Part shown: piece by piece, positions 9,633 to 19,437 of the stretch
How the letters are laid out: every line of letters starts with the position of its first letter
Position numbering within the stretch: position 1 is the first letter of the stretch
Assembly: GCF_013415845.1 (NCBI RefSeq)
Contig: NZ_CP058907.1
Span: forward strand, 4,712,001 to 4,776,000
Length of the DNA stretch: 64,000 nucleotides
Reading direction: 5' to 3'
From: Rhodopseudomonas palustris
Lineage (GTDB): Bacteria > Pseudomonadota > Alphaproteobacteria > Rhizobiales > Xanthobacteraceae
Program-made: the position numbers and the translations under genes
Notes under the pieces: model-generated
The model's input: the letters and a program-made list of their open reading frames with translations, nothing else
Database searches by the model: none
Told to the model about the DNA's origin: nothing

Positions 9633-10226
9633 TCACGAACTGAAAGCAGGCAAGCCGAGCCCAGCTTCGGCGCGGCTGATCCAACCTCGAATGGCCGGAT
9701 AGTCATGCAGCTCGAAACCACCCTGCTCCGCCATCCGGGTGTAGGCCAGCAGCGCCACATCGGCGATCGACAGCCTCTCGCCGGCAAGAAATTCGGAATA
9801 CGCCAGATGCTGCTCCATCCGGGCCAGCGCGGCGTGGCCGCGGCGAACCTTGTCCGGATCCAGTTCGCTGGCCGGCTTACCGAGATAGACCATCTGGAAG
9901 CGGCACACCGCGATATACGGCTCGTGGCTGTATTGCTCCCAGAACAGCCACTCGTCCATCTTGGCCTCGAGCCACGGATCGGCGGGGATCAGGTCGCTGC
10001 CGCGGGCGAGATAACGGATCACGGCGTTGGATTGCGCCAGCGAGCGGCCATCGTCGAAGGCGACCACCGGCACCTGCCCGGCCGGATTGAGCGCCAGGAA
10101 GACCGGCGTCCGGCTTTCGCCCTTCATCGTATCGACGGCGACCCACTCGTACGGCAGACCCAGCCGGTCGCAGGTCCACTTCACCTTCAGGCAATTGCCG
10201 GAGTTGAGGTCGCCGTAGATCTTCAT
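9633..10226 (-). CDS. Glutathione S-transferase family protein
   Basis: 197-aa cytosolic GST. The thioredoxin-fold N-domain (1-80) has MKIYGDLNSGNCLKVKW and the glutathione-binding cis-Pro segment GQVPVVAFDDGRSLAQSNAV (SNAV is the usual glutathione contact). The all-helical C-domain has the conserved LSIADVALLAYTRMA N-capping box. It conjugates glutathione to electrophiles or serves a related thiol reaction; the substrate is unknown. First gene of a GST-GNAT pair. Confidence 0.92.
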   Translation of the reverse strand: MKIYGDLNSGNCLKVKWTCDRLGLPYEWVAVDTMKGESRTPVFLALNPAGQVPVVAFDDGRSLAQSNAVIRYLARGSDLIPADPWLEAKMDEWLFWEQYSHEPYIAVCRFQMVYLGKPASELDPDKVRRGHAALARMEQHLAYSEFLAGERLSIADVALLAYTRMAEQGGFELHDYPAIRGWISRAEAGLGLPAFSS

Positions 10227-10274
10227 GCGGAGAGGCCGCTCCCGTCTGCCGCCGGAGCTTAGGTCAATGCCGGC

Positions 10275-11093
10275 TCAGAACTTGTAGCCGATGCCGCCAC
10301 GCACGGTGGAGACCGCCGTGTTGATCGGCGCCGCGAATTTCAGATATTCCCACTCGGCACGGAGAAACAGGCCTCGCGTAATCATCATGTCCATGCCGAC
10401 GCCGCCGGCATAGCCATAGATGAAGTGATTGTTCTGCACCTGGCTGAGGCTGTCGCTGAACGGGATGTTCTGAAAAGGGGGCGCAGCTTTGGCGTTGACG
10501 GAGATGCCAGAGACTGAGGCTGTGCGGACGATATCGGCCTGACCGAGCGAAACGCCGCCGAACGCATAAGGCAGAAAGCTGCCGAACGCATAGGCGGCGC
10601 GGGCGCGCACCGACCCGATATCTTTGACTTTCATCGCCGCGGCTCCCGAGTACGTGACGCCGTTGGTATACCCATCCGATGTCGTGAAACTGCGGCCCAT
10701 CGAGCCCGAATCAGAACCGCCAAAGTCGCCATGCATGTAGTTGGCTTCGAGGCCGAGTACGACGTCATCCCACTGCCAGTTGTAGCCGACGAAGCCGCCG
10801 AAGCCGCTGCCATGGCTGGACTTCTTACCGAGCACTGGCCAACGTGAAATGTTGTACTCATTCTCGATGGTGGTCAGAACCATCTGCTGGTGGGCGAGGC
10901 TGCTTGTGGCATCGGTAAAGTCCATATCGGAGGTGCCGTAGCCACCCTGACCGCCGACGTAGAAGCCTTCCCAGTTGATCACACGGGGTGTTTCCACCAG
11001 CGCGCCGCGGAGCGGACCGTAGTCCGGCATGTCGGCCGCATATGCCGTCTGAGCCATCACGCCGACTGCCGCAGCCACCACAACTCTACGCAT
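10275..11093 (-). CDS. Outer-membrane beta-barrel protein (Omp25/Omp31-like)
   Basis: 272-aa protein from ATG 11091-11093, with GAGGAG 8 nt upstream. It has a signal peptide MRRVVVAAAVGVMAQTAYAA, then the family hallmark NWEGFYVGGQGGYG, alternating-hydrophobicity strands, VGYNWQWDDVVLGLEANYMHGDFG, and a C-terminal strand RGGIGYKF ending in aromatic Phe, as needed for BAM insertion. Members are abundant barrels of alphaproteobacterial outer membranes, with structural or porin-like roles. Transport has not been shown for this protein. Confidence 0.9.
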   Translation of the reverse strand: MRRVVVAAAVGVMAQTAYAADMPDYGPLRGALVETPRVINWEGFYVGGQGGYGTSDMDFTDATSSLAHQQMVLTTIENEYNISRWPVLGKKSSHGSGFGGFVGYNWQWDDVVLGLEANYMHGDFGGSDSGSMGRSFTTSDGYTNGVTYSGAAAMKVKDIGSVRARAAYAFGSFLPYAFGGVSLGQADIVRTASVSGISVNAKAAPPFQNIPFSDSLSQVQNNHFIYGYAGGVGMDMMITRGLFLRAEWEYLKFAAPINTAVSTVRGGIGYKF

Positions 11094-11183
11094 CGCCACA
11101 CTCCTCGACGAACCTTCCACGCCACAAATCATCGGCTGTTAACCTTAATTCTTCGTTGTCACCCGAGGTGTCGGACACAGAAA

Positions 11184-11210
11184 AACGGCGCGGGAAGCTC
11201 CCGCGCCGTT
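11184..11210 (-). terminator. Strong Rho-independent terminator of the second barrel gene
   Basis: Perfect 12-bp stem (AACGGCGCGGGA / TCCCGCGCCGTT) with a 3-nt loop, followed on the minus strand by TTTTTCTGTG. It lies 29 nt past the stop at 11239 and separates the two outer-membrane genes into two transcripts. Confidence 0.93.
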
Positions 11211-11238
11211 AAGACTTGTAAACAATGGAGGGCGACGA

Positions 11239-12114
11239 TCAGCCCTTGCGCATCAAGGGCGGCGGGGCAGCGTAGAACGGACCCGCGTCGAGATTCCACC
11301 GCACGCCGAGCTTCAGGTCGTGCGAAGTGATATTATTGAATTTGAACGAATTGCCGCGAGTTGCAGAGTCATAGGCCCGCAGATCGGAGGCGGTCGTGCC
11401 CTTACCAAGGTCGACGTAGCTGTAAGCGAGCTCCATCGTCATATTCGGACTCAGCTTGTAAGCAAGACCGGCATGGGCGGCCCAGGCAAAATTCCACTGC
11501 GACCCTGAACCGGCGAGCGCATAGCTTGGATACGTACCGTAGATTGCCGTCGGTCCAGCGCCGACGAAGAGATTGTTCGATCCAACATCGGTGAAGTTTG
11601 AGATCGTCACGCGGGCAGCACCGACACCGGCGCCAATGAACGGGGTGATGCACCACCACGTGCCGAGATCGACATAGGCGTTCGCCAAGAACAGCAGTTC
11701 GGATTTGCTTGCGCTGTAGTTATCCACACCGCTGTACGGAAATCCGGTGTTCGTCGCCGTGAAAGTATCGGTTCCTTTGAAATTTGACTTGCCGCGGTAT
11801 TGGCCAGTCAGATCGGCACGGAACCAGTTGTTGAATTGATAGCCGACACCCAACCCGAAGATGCCTGCGGTGTCGAAGGTGGTCGTTTGATCGAATGACG
11901 TAAGCTGGGTGTAGCGAGTCGGATCGGAGTGGCGCACATCCTTGACCTGCTGGTTGCTGAACCCGATGTCGCCGCGCAGGTACCAGCCACCAAAGTCTTC
12001 GGTCGGGGGAGGCGCGTAAGCGGGCGGAGGAGCAATCGGCATATCGGCCGCCACCGCGACCGAGGCAACCAGCGAAGCCGCTCCGGCGGCCATCAAAATC
12101 TTCACGCTACGCAT
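11239..12114 (-). CDS. Outer-membrane beta-barrel protein, DMPxxPPP type
   Basis: 291-aa protein from ATG 12112-12114, with AAGGACG about 9 nt upstream (an in-frame Met at 12135 lacks a site). Signal peptide MRSVKILMAAGAASLVASVAVAA is followed by the proline-rich linker DMPIAPPPAYAPPP typical of Bradyrhizobiaceae porin-like barrels, then GGWYLRGDIGFSNQQV, FGLGVGYQFNNWFRADLTGQ, and LSPNMTMELAYSYVDLGKG. It ends KLGVRWNLDAGPFYAAPPPLMRKG, so the last barrel strand is followed by a short PPP tail. Structural or permeability role in the outer membrane. A CtrA-type site lies upstream. Confidence 0.9.
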   Translation of the reverse strand: MRSVKILMAAGAASLVASVAVAADMPIAPPPAYAPPPTEDFGGWYLRGDIGFSNQQVKDVRHSDPTRYTQLTSFDQTTTFDTAGIFGLGVGYQFNNWFRADLTGQYRGKSNFKGTDTFTATNTGFPYSGVDNYSASKSELLFLANAYVDLGTWWCITPFIGAGVGAARVTISNFTDVGSNNLFVGAGPTAIYGTYPSYALAGSGSQWNFAWAAHAGLAYKLSPNMTMELAYSYVDLGKGTTASDLRAYDSATRGNSFKFNNITSHDLKLGVRWNLDAGPFYAAPPPLMRKG

Positions 12115-12196
12115 TGGCTTCGTCCTTTGGTCCAATGATCAATTACGAAGGCCCCACACCCGGAAACCTATGAGATCAGACGATGCCACCAATTCC

Positions 12197-12211
12197 TTAA
12201 GCGCGACTTAA
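12197..12211. promoter_or_regulatory. Candidate CtrA-binding site (TTAA-N7-TTAA)
   Basis: TTAA-GCGCGAC-TTAA matches exactly the 15-bp consensus of the alphaproteobacterial cell-cycle regulator CtrA. It lies 83-97 nt upstream of the barrel start codon, a normal distance for a promoter element, within a locally A+T-rich stretch that continues with TTTTTAAGG. Binding is inferred from the motif only. Confidence 0.6.
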
Positions 12212-12353
12212 CCCTAATTTTTAAGGTTGATATTTGGTGTCGCATCGCCATGCCCTGGTAACAACTCGATCCGCCAGGCCGCTGCGACGCCGCAATGACT
12301 AATAATTTATGACTAACGAGCGCGATCCGGACTGGCCGGCGCACGACCAAAAA

Positions 12354-12382
12354 CGGCTCCAGTTCCATCGGAACCGGAGCCG
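12354..12382 (-). terminator. Rho-independent terminator of the MFS transporter gene
   Basis: 13-bp stem with one mismatch (CGGCTCCAGTTCC / GGAACCGGAGCCG), 3-nt loop, followed on the minus strand by TTTTTGGTCG. It lies about 43 nt after the stop codon at 12425. Confidence 0.88.
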
Positions 12383-12424
12383 GGATTTGAGCGGATCAGG
12401 GTGACGCCCTGCCCCAACGCCTCG

Positions 12425-13690
12425 CTAGTGGGCGTGCCGGGGCATCTTCGGCAGCAGCACCGCCAGCAGGCCGAGCGCCGGCAGGAACGAACAGACCTGA
12501 TAGACGAAGTCGATGCCACGGATGTCGGCGACCTGGCCAAGCGCCGCCGCGCCGAGACCACCGATGCCGAACGCGAAGCCGAAGAATACGCCGGAGATCA
12601 TGCCGAAGCGATGCGGCATCAGTTCCTGGGCGAACACGATGATCGCCGGCGTCGCCGACGCCAGGATGAAGCCGATGAACACCGTGAGCACCGCGCTGGC
12701 GGTGAGCCCCGCATAGGGCAGCGCCAGGGTGAACGGCAGGATGCCCAGGATCGAGAACCAGATCACATAGCGGCGGCCGAACCGATCGCCGAGCGGGCCA
12801 CCGAAGAACACGCCGGCTGCGGTTGCAGCCAGGAAGATGAACAGGAAGATCTGCGCGGTCTGGGTCGAGACGTGGAACTTCTCGATCAGATAGAACGTGT
12901 AGTAGCTCGACAGGCTCGACAGATAGAGCTGCTTGGAGAACAGCAGCGCCACCAGCACCACCAGCGCGACCATCACCCGACGCCGGCTCGGCGCGTGCGG
13001 ATGCGGCTGCACCGCCATCTTCTTCTTGCCGGCGACCTGCGGCTTGTACCAGACGCCGATCCGCCACAGCACGATGATGGCGAGAAACGCGATCGACGAG
13101 AACCAGGCGATCGACGGCTGGCCGAACGGCACCACGATCAGCGCCGCCAGCACCGGACCGAGCGCGGTGCCGGCATTGCCGCCGACCTGAAACACCGATT
13201 GCGCCATGCCATGGCGACCGCCCGAGGCGAGCCGCGCGATCCGCGCCGACTCGGGATGAAACACCGCCGAGCCGAGCCCGATCATCGCCGCCGCGATCAG
13301 GATCACCGCATAGGAATGCGCGACGCTGAGCAGCAGCAATCCCAGGAAGGTTGAGCCCATGCCGATCGCCAGTGAGAACGGCTGCGCCTTCTTGTCGGTG
13401 ATGTGCCCGACCACCGGCTGCAGCAGCGACGCGGTGAACTGAAACGCCAGCGTAATCATGCCGATCTGGCCGAAATCGAGCGCGTAGTTCGCCTTCAGGA
13501 TCGGATACACCGACGGGATCAGCGACTGCATGGTATCGTTGAGGAAATGCGAGAAGCTGATGCCGCCGAGCACGATATAGGCCGGCCCGGCCGCTGCAGG
13601 CGCCGCCGGCTTGGTGAGTTCGGGTACCGGCAGCTCGGCCGGATTGACCGGAGCAGCGATATCCGCATCGACGGTGACAGGCTTGTTCAC
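12425..13690 (-). CDS. MFS transporter, fosmidomycin-resistance (Fsr) type
   Basis: 421-aa inner-membrane protein with twelve predicted helices in two halves joined by a charged loop (KPQVAGKKKMAVQPHPHAP). The motif-A region is QPVVGHITDKKAQPFSLAIG. FHPESARIARLASGGRHGMA and QVGGNAGTALGPVLAALI are characteristic of the Fsr group of proton-driven drug exporters. I chose GTG 13688-13690, with AGGAAA 7 nt upstream; the reading extends to 13777 but has no ribosome site there. An exporter role is likely from the family; the natural substrate is unknown. Confidence 0.9.
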   Translation of the reverse strand: MNKPVTVDADIAAPVNPAELPVPELTKPAAPAAAGPAYIVLGGISFSHFLNDTMQSLIPSVYPILKANYALDFGQIGMITLAFQFTASLLQPVVGHITDKKAQPFSLAIGMGSTFLGLLLLSVAHSYAVILIAAAMIGLGSAVFHPESARIARLASGGRHGMAQSVFQVGGNAGTALGPVLAALIVVPFGQPSIAWFSSIAFLAIIVLWRIGVWYKPQVAGKKKMAVQPHPHAPSRRRVMVALVVLVALLFSKQLYLSSLSSYYTFYLIEKFHVSTQTAQIFLFIFLAATAAGVFFGGPLGDRFGRRYVIWFSILGILPFTLALPYAGLTASAVLTVFIGFILASATPAIIVFAQELMPHRFGMISGVFFGFAFGIGGLGAAALGQVADIRGIDFVYQVCSFLPALGLLAVLLPKMPRHAH

Positions 13691-13860
13691 GGCGTTTCCT
13701 GAAATAGGCTTGGGGGCGCCGATCGAATTGCGCGGCGCAATAACGACGAACGGCCGGCACGTTGGCCGACCGCTCATAAATTAGTTCCAGGCGCCGCTGG
13801 TGTGTAGCGCGGATTTGCGATGGCAGCGTTGCACCCCGCCTGATGAGGCGGGAGCAGGCC

Positions 13861-15213
13861 TCAGGCGGCTGCAGCCGCCGCGTTGCCGAGCGCGTCGACG
13901 ATGCTGTCGACCACTTCCTCGACTACGTCGCGATCATCGCCCTCGCCCATCACCCGAATCACCGGCTCGGTGCCCGACGGGCGGATCAGCAGCCGGCCGT
14001 GACCGTTCAGCCGCTTCTCACCATCCTGGATCGCCGAGATCACGCCGCTGTTATCGAGCGGCCGGCCGCTGCGATAGCGCACGTTCTTCAGGATCTGCGG
14101 CAGCGGATCGAACCGACGGCAGACTTCGGACACCGGACGGCCGAGCTTCTGCACCATCGCCAGCACCTGAAGCGCGGCGACGAAGCCATCGCCGGTGGTG
14201 TTGAAGTCGGACAGGATGATGTGGCCGGAGGACTCGCCGCCGACATTGTAGCCGTCCTTCAGCATCTGCTCGAGCACGTAGCGGTCGCCGACCGGCGTGC
14301 GCAGCAGCGCGATGCCTTCGCCTGCGAGGAAGCGCTCGAGCCCGAGATTGGACATCACGGTGGCGACGACGCCAGGCTTGGCGAGGCGGCCGTCTTCCTT
14401 CCAGCTCTGGCCGATCACCGCCAGCAGCTGATCGCCGTCGACCACATGGCCGCGCTCGTCGACCAGGATCACCCTGTCGGCGTCACCGTCGAGCGCGATG
14501 CCGATATCGGCGCGCATCTCGCGGACCTTGGCGCACAGCGCCTGCGGCGCGGTCGAGCCGCATTCCTTGTTGATGTTGAAGCCGTCCGGTTCGACGCCGA
14601 TCGAGATCACGTCGGCCCCGAGCTCCCACAGTGCTTCGGGCACCACCTTGTAGGCGGCGCCATTGGCGCAATCGATCACCACGCGCAGGCCTTCGAGGCT
14701 CAGCTCGCGCGGCAGGGTGCGCTTGGCGAATTCGATGTAGCGATCGTGGACGCCATCGATGCGGCGGGCGCGGCCGAGGCTGGCGCTCTGCGCCAGCTTC
14801 TTGTCGAGCGACTCGTCGAGCATCAGCTCGATCTGCTTTTCGACGTCGTCGCTGAGCTTGTAGCCGAGCGGGCCGAACAGCTTGATGCCGTTGTCCTCGA
14901 ACAGATTATGCGACGCCGAAATCATCACGCCGAGGTCGGCGCGCATCGACTTGGTCAGCATCGCGACCGCCGGGGTCGGCATCGGGCCGACCAGCAGCAC
15001 GTCCATCCCGACCGAGGTGAAGCCCGCGACCAGCGCGTTCTCGATCATGTAGCCGGACAGACGGGTGTCCTTGCCGATCACGACCCGATGGCGATGCTCC
15101 CCGCGCTGAAACGCGAGGCCCGCGGCTTGGCCGACCTTGAGGGCCAGCTCCGGCGTGATCAAACCATTGGCGCGGCCCCGGATTCCGTCCGTCCCGAAAT
15201 ATCTGCGGCTCAT
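13861..15213 (-). CDS. glmM: Phosphoglucosamine mutase
   Basis: 450-aa enzyme, full family length. It interconverts glucosamine-6-phosphate and glucosamine-1-phosphate for UDP-GlcNAc, the precursor of peptidoglycan and lipid A. Visible: N-terminal [14 protein letters not shown], phosphoserine loop [20 protein letters not shown] (serine at about 102), Mg-binding [14 protein letters not shown], sugar-binding GESSGH, and the phosphate-binding loop [15 protein letters not shown] near the C-terminus. Start ATG 15211-15213 with GGGGGAT upstream. It stands alone here rather than next to folP or ftsH. Confidence 0.98.
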   Translation of the reverse strand: MSRRYFGTDGIRGRANGLITPELALKVGQAAGLAFQRGEHRHRVVIGKDTRLSGYMIENALVAGFTSVGMDVLLVGPMPTPAVAMLTKSMRADLGVMISASHNLFEDNGIKLFGPLGYKLSDDVEKQIELMLDESLDKKLAQSASLGRARRIDGVHDRYIEFAKRTLPRELSLEGLRVVIDCANGAAYKVVPEALWELGADVISIGVEPDGFNINKECGSTAPQALCAKVREMRADIGIALDGDADRVILVDERGHVVDGDQLLAVIGQSWKEDGRLAKPGVVATVMSNLGLERFLAGEGIALLRTPVGDRYVLEQMLKDGYNVGGESSGHIILSDFNTTGDGFVAALQVLAMVQKLGRPVSEVCRRFDPLPQILKNVRYRSGRPLDNSGVISAIQDGEKRLNGHGRLLIRPSGTEPVIRVMGEGDDRDVVEEVVDSIVDALGNAAAAAA

Positions 15214-15338
15214 CCAATCATCCCCCGCCCTTGCCGGTCACGGTCAAAAACCCACGATTCGTCCGGGGCTTGCCGTACGGCGAAACGGCCTTATAGGCCC
15301 AAAATAGTTGCGGGGACTTCAAAAAATGTAATCAAAGA

Positions 15339-15368
15339 TTACGCCGCCGACCTCGGCCGGCGGCGTAA
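15339..15368 (-). terminator. Rho-independent terminator of the SFPGSDP small gene
   Basis: Perfect 11-bp stem (TTACGCCGCCG / CGGCGGCGTAA) with an 8-nt loop. On the minus strand it is followed by TCTTTGATTACATTTTTTG. It lies between the small gene ending at 15415 and glmM. Confidence 0.82.
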
Positions 15369-15414
15369 CTTGCTGAAAATACAGCCTTATCCGACCATGC
15401 TCAGGGTCGAATGA

Positions 15415-16880
<1,466 letters not shown>

Positions 16881-16912
16881 TTCCGCCTGCACAATTGCGT
16901 CTGTCATTGCGC

Positions 16913-17018
16913 ACCATCGGGCGGCTCGAAGCGCCGCCCCATGACAGGCTCAGCGAAGCAATCCAGAGATGCAGTGCATGGCGCTGGATTGCTTCGTCGC
17001 TTCGCTCCTCGTAATGAC
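16913..17018. repeat. Palindromic repeat, family B
   Basis: Mosaic repeat bounded by GTCATTGCG and GTAATGAC, with inner inverted arms GCGAAGCAATCCAG and CTGGATTGCTTCGTCGC. It can fold into one long hairpin and follows lldD directly. A second copy is at 44251-44329. This type is common between genes in Bradyrhizobiaceae. Confidence 0.88.
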
Positions 17019-17071
17019 GGGGAGACAGCCAACAAACAACGAACAACAAAAACAACAACCGGAGGAAATCC

Positions 17072-17887
17072 ATGACTGATACGCAACGCGCGCCGCAGAC
17101 CGCTTCCAGCGAAGTGCTCTATGCGGTCGAGGATCACATCGCCACGATCACGCTGAACGCGCCGGAGCGGCTGAACACCATCTCCGGGCCGATGCTGAAT
17201 ACGCTGGCGGCGCTACTTACCAAGGCCAACGAAGATCCGGACGTCCGCTGCGTCATTCTCACCGGCAACGGACGCGCGTTCTGCGCCGGGCTCGACCTCA
17301 ACAAGGAGCGCGGCGACGAGGGCCTCAGCGCTGCGTCCTCACCGACCACGCTCGACCTGCGCAACACCCCGCCGACCGTTCTGCAGGCAATGGACAAACC
17401 GGTGATCTGCGCCGTCAACGGCGGCGCGGCCGGCTACGGCATGGACACCGCACTCGGCTGCGACATCCGCATCATGGCGGAATCCGCCAAGCTCGCCGCA
17501 GCTTTCGTCAAACGCGGCGTGGTGCCCGAGAGCGGCGGCACCTGGTTTCTGCCGCGGATGATCGGCTGGGCCAAGGCGGCGGAGCTGATCTTCACCGGCC
17601 GCACGCTGAGCGCGCGCGAGAGCCTGGAATGGGGCCTCGCCAACGAAGTGGTGCCCAATGCTGAGCTGATGGGGCGCGCCCGCGAGGTGGCCAAAGAGAT
17701 CGCCGGCAATGCACCGCTGGCGGTGCAGGCGGCGAAGCGGATGATGCGGATGGGCCTCAACGAGACCTTCCCGGATCACGTCCATCACGTGTACTTGCAG
17801 CTGCTGCCGCTGTTCAAATCCAAGGACATGGCCGAAGGCATCCGCGCCTTCCTGGAAAAGCGCGAGCCGAACTTCCAAGGCAAGTAA
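17072..17887 (+). CDS. Enoyl-CoA hydratase/isomerase family protein
   Basis: 271-aa crotonase-fold enzyme. The oxyanion-hole segments are visible: TGNGRAFCAGLDLNKERGD and VNGGAAGYGMDTALGCDIR. VPESGGTWFLPRMIGWAKA carries the usual acidic residue and the GGTWFLPR variant of the GGTQRLPR motif. The C-terminal trimerisation helices end FLEKREPNFQGK. Members hydrate or isomerise enoyl-CoA in fatty-acid or aromatic degradation; the substrate is not predictable. Starts at ATG 17072 with GGAGGA about 6 nt upstream. No clear operon partner. Confidence 0.92.
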   Translation: MTDTQRAPQTASSEVLYAVEDHIATITLNAPERLNTISGPMLNTLAALLTKANEDPDVRCVILTGNGRAFCAGLDLNKERGDEGLSAASSPTTLDLRNTPPTVLQAMDKPVICAVNGGAAGYGMDTALGCDIRIMAESAKLAAAFVKRGVVPESGGTWFLPRMIGWAKAAELIFTGRTLSARESLEWGLANEVVPNAELMGRAREVAKEIAGNAPLAVQAAKRMMRMGLNETFPDHVHHVYLQLLPLFKSKDMAEGIRAFLEKREPNFQGK

Positions 17888-18035
17888 GCCCCCGCGCCAC
17901 GTAGTCCTACGCGGCGCCGTCTTACGGTTTGATTCACCGGTCGGGCGACACTGTGGGGCGACGCGCAGGCCGACTGCAGCCCTGCTGCAGACGGCTGCGC
18001 GCGTTCGCCATCGCAGTCAGCTCGATCGGAGCGCC

Positions 18036-18488
18036 ATGACCGACCATCCCGAGAGCTCTGCCGCGGCCGCGGCGGGCTCAGCAGAGTTGAAGCCCCGCCT
18101 CCTGGTGATCGACGACGACCAGGTGCACCGCACGATCATCTGCAAGATCGCGGTACGCGCCGGATTCGAACCGGTCGAAGCCGGCTCGCTCGACGAGGTC
18201 GTCGAGCTGACCACCTACAACGATTTCGAAGGCGTCACGCTGGATCTGTCGCTCGGCGAACAGGCCGGCACCGAGGTGCTGCGTCATTTTGCCGATCGCG
18301 ACTTCCGGGCGCCGGTCATTATCCTCAGCGGCGCCAAGAGCGAGATCGCGCGCAAGGCGCATGACTTCGGCGAATCGCTCGATCTCACCATGCTGGAAGC
18401 GGTGTCGAAGCCGGTCGATCTGACCGAACTGCGCGAGCAGCTTTCGATCATCGCACGGACGTGGCGGATCATGCACCACGCCGCGTAG
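18036..18488 (+). CDS. Stand-alone response regulator receiver protein
   Basis: 150-aa protein: an Ala/Ser-rich leader (1-22) and one CheY-like receiver domain (about 24-145). Acidic triad LLVIDDDQ, phosphoacceptor Asp in GVTLDLSLGE, switch Ser in VIILSGAKSE, and the conserved Lys in EAVSKPVDL are all present, so phosphorylation is feasible. No output domain follows; it probably signals by protein contact. It lies convergent with aroE (11-nt gap) and no histidine kinase is adjacent. Confidence 0.88.
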   Translation: MTDHPESSAAAAAGSAELKPRLLVIDDDQVHRTIICKIAVRAGFEPVEAGSLDEVVELTTYNDFEGVTLDLSLGEQAGTEVLRHFADRDFRAPVIILSGAKSEIARKAHDFGESLDLTMLEAVSKPVDLTELREQLSIIARTWRIMHHAA

Positions 18489-18499
18489 CACCCGAACGA

Positions 18500-19336
18500 T
18501 TACTTCGGGACCAGATCAGCCTCGACCAGAGCCCGCAGCTCCGGGGTGACGTGCGGCCGCGCCCCGAACCACAGATCGAAACCGCGCACCGCCTGGTGCA
18601 GCAGCATGCCGAGACCGTCCGCGGTGCGCAGGCCGCGCGCCTTGGCGGCGGCGAGCAGATCGGTCTCCAGCGGCACATAGACGAGGTCCGAAACCACCGC
18701 GTCCGCCGGCAGCGCCGACAGGTCGATCTGAAGCGGAGGCTGTCCCTTCATGCCGAGCGAGGTGGTGTTGACCAACAGGCCCGCGCCCGGCAGCGCGGCC
18801 GGGATGTCGCTCCAGGCGATCGGTACCACGCGTTCGCCGAACAGATCGCGCAGCGCCTGCGCCCTCTCGATCGAACGGTTGGCAAGTGCGATCCGCTGCA
18901 CGCCGCGCTCCAGCAGGCCGAACACCACCGCCCGCGACGAGCCGCCGGCGCCGAGCACCAGCGCATGCGCGGAGCGGTCCCAGCCCGGTGCCGAGGCGTC
19001 GAGATTGCCGATGAAGCCTTCGATGTCGGTGTTGGTCGAGCGCAGCAGATCGCCATCGTAGTACAGCGTGTTGGCGGCGCCGACAGCACGGGCGCGCTCG
19101 TCCGGCTCGGTGAGCTGCAGCGCGCGTTCCTTATGCGGGATGGTGACGTTGGCGCCGACATAGCCGTGCGACTTCAGGTGCAGCACGAATTCGGCAAAGC
19201 CTTCCGGCGGTACGGCTTCGATCGAATAACCGCCCTCGATGCCGAGCTGGCGCAGCCAATAGTGATGGATCAGCGGCGAGCGCGAATGCGCCGCCGGCCA
19301 GCCGATCAAACACGCGGCGCGCTTAGTCGCAGCCAT
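18500..19336 (-). CDS. aroE: Shikimate dehydrogenase (NADP+)
   Basis: 278-aa enzyme that reduces 3-dehydroshikimate to shikimate in aromatic amino-acid synthesis. Substrate-site SRSPLIHHYWL, catalytic Lys in NVTIPHKERAL and Asp in NTDIEGF, NADP-binding loop VLGAGGSSRAVVFGL, then NRSIERAQAL. The C-terminal ADGLGMLLHQAVRGFDLW is typical. Start ATG 19334-19336 with GGAGGG 6 nt upstream is preferred over the Met 4 codons earlier. Not clustered with other aro genes. Confidence 0.97.
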   Translation of the reverse strand: MAATKRAACLIGWPAAHSRSPLIHHYWLRQLGIEGGYSIEAVPPEGFAEFVLHLKSHGYVGANVTIPHKERALQLTEPDERARAVGAANTLYYDGDLLRSTNTDIEGFIGNLDASAPGWDRSAHALVLGAGGSSRAVVFGLLERGVQRIALANRSIERAQALRDLFGERVVPIAWSDIPAALPGAGLLVNTTSLGMKGQPPLQIDLSALPADAVVSDLVYVPLETDLLAAAKARGLRTADGLGMLLHQAVRGFDLWFGARPHVTPELRALVEADLVPK

Positions 19337-19437
19337 TTCGCCCTCCAACAGACGCGAGACCTCCGAAGCCTGTGAAAATCAGGCCGCCGCGCCAGCGTCA
19401 ATCGCAAAACGCGCCGCCGCGACGGAAGTCGGTGGCC

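Larger units (their letters stand above)
12115..12424. other. Intergenic region upstream of the barrel gene
   Basis: 310 nt between two minus-strand genes. The left part is the promoter/leader of the barrel gene and is clearly A+T-richer than its surroundings around 12190-12240, containing a CtrA-type site. The right part holds the terminator of the MFS gene. No open frame here looks real. Confidence 0.7.

Noticed and set aside
16913..17018. Family B repeat considered as a small RNA gene
   Set aside because: A near-copy occurs at 44251-44329, and the ends match a dispersed palindromic element, so repeat is the simpler explanation.
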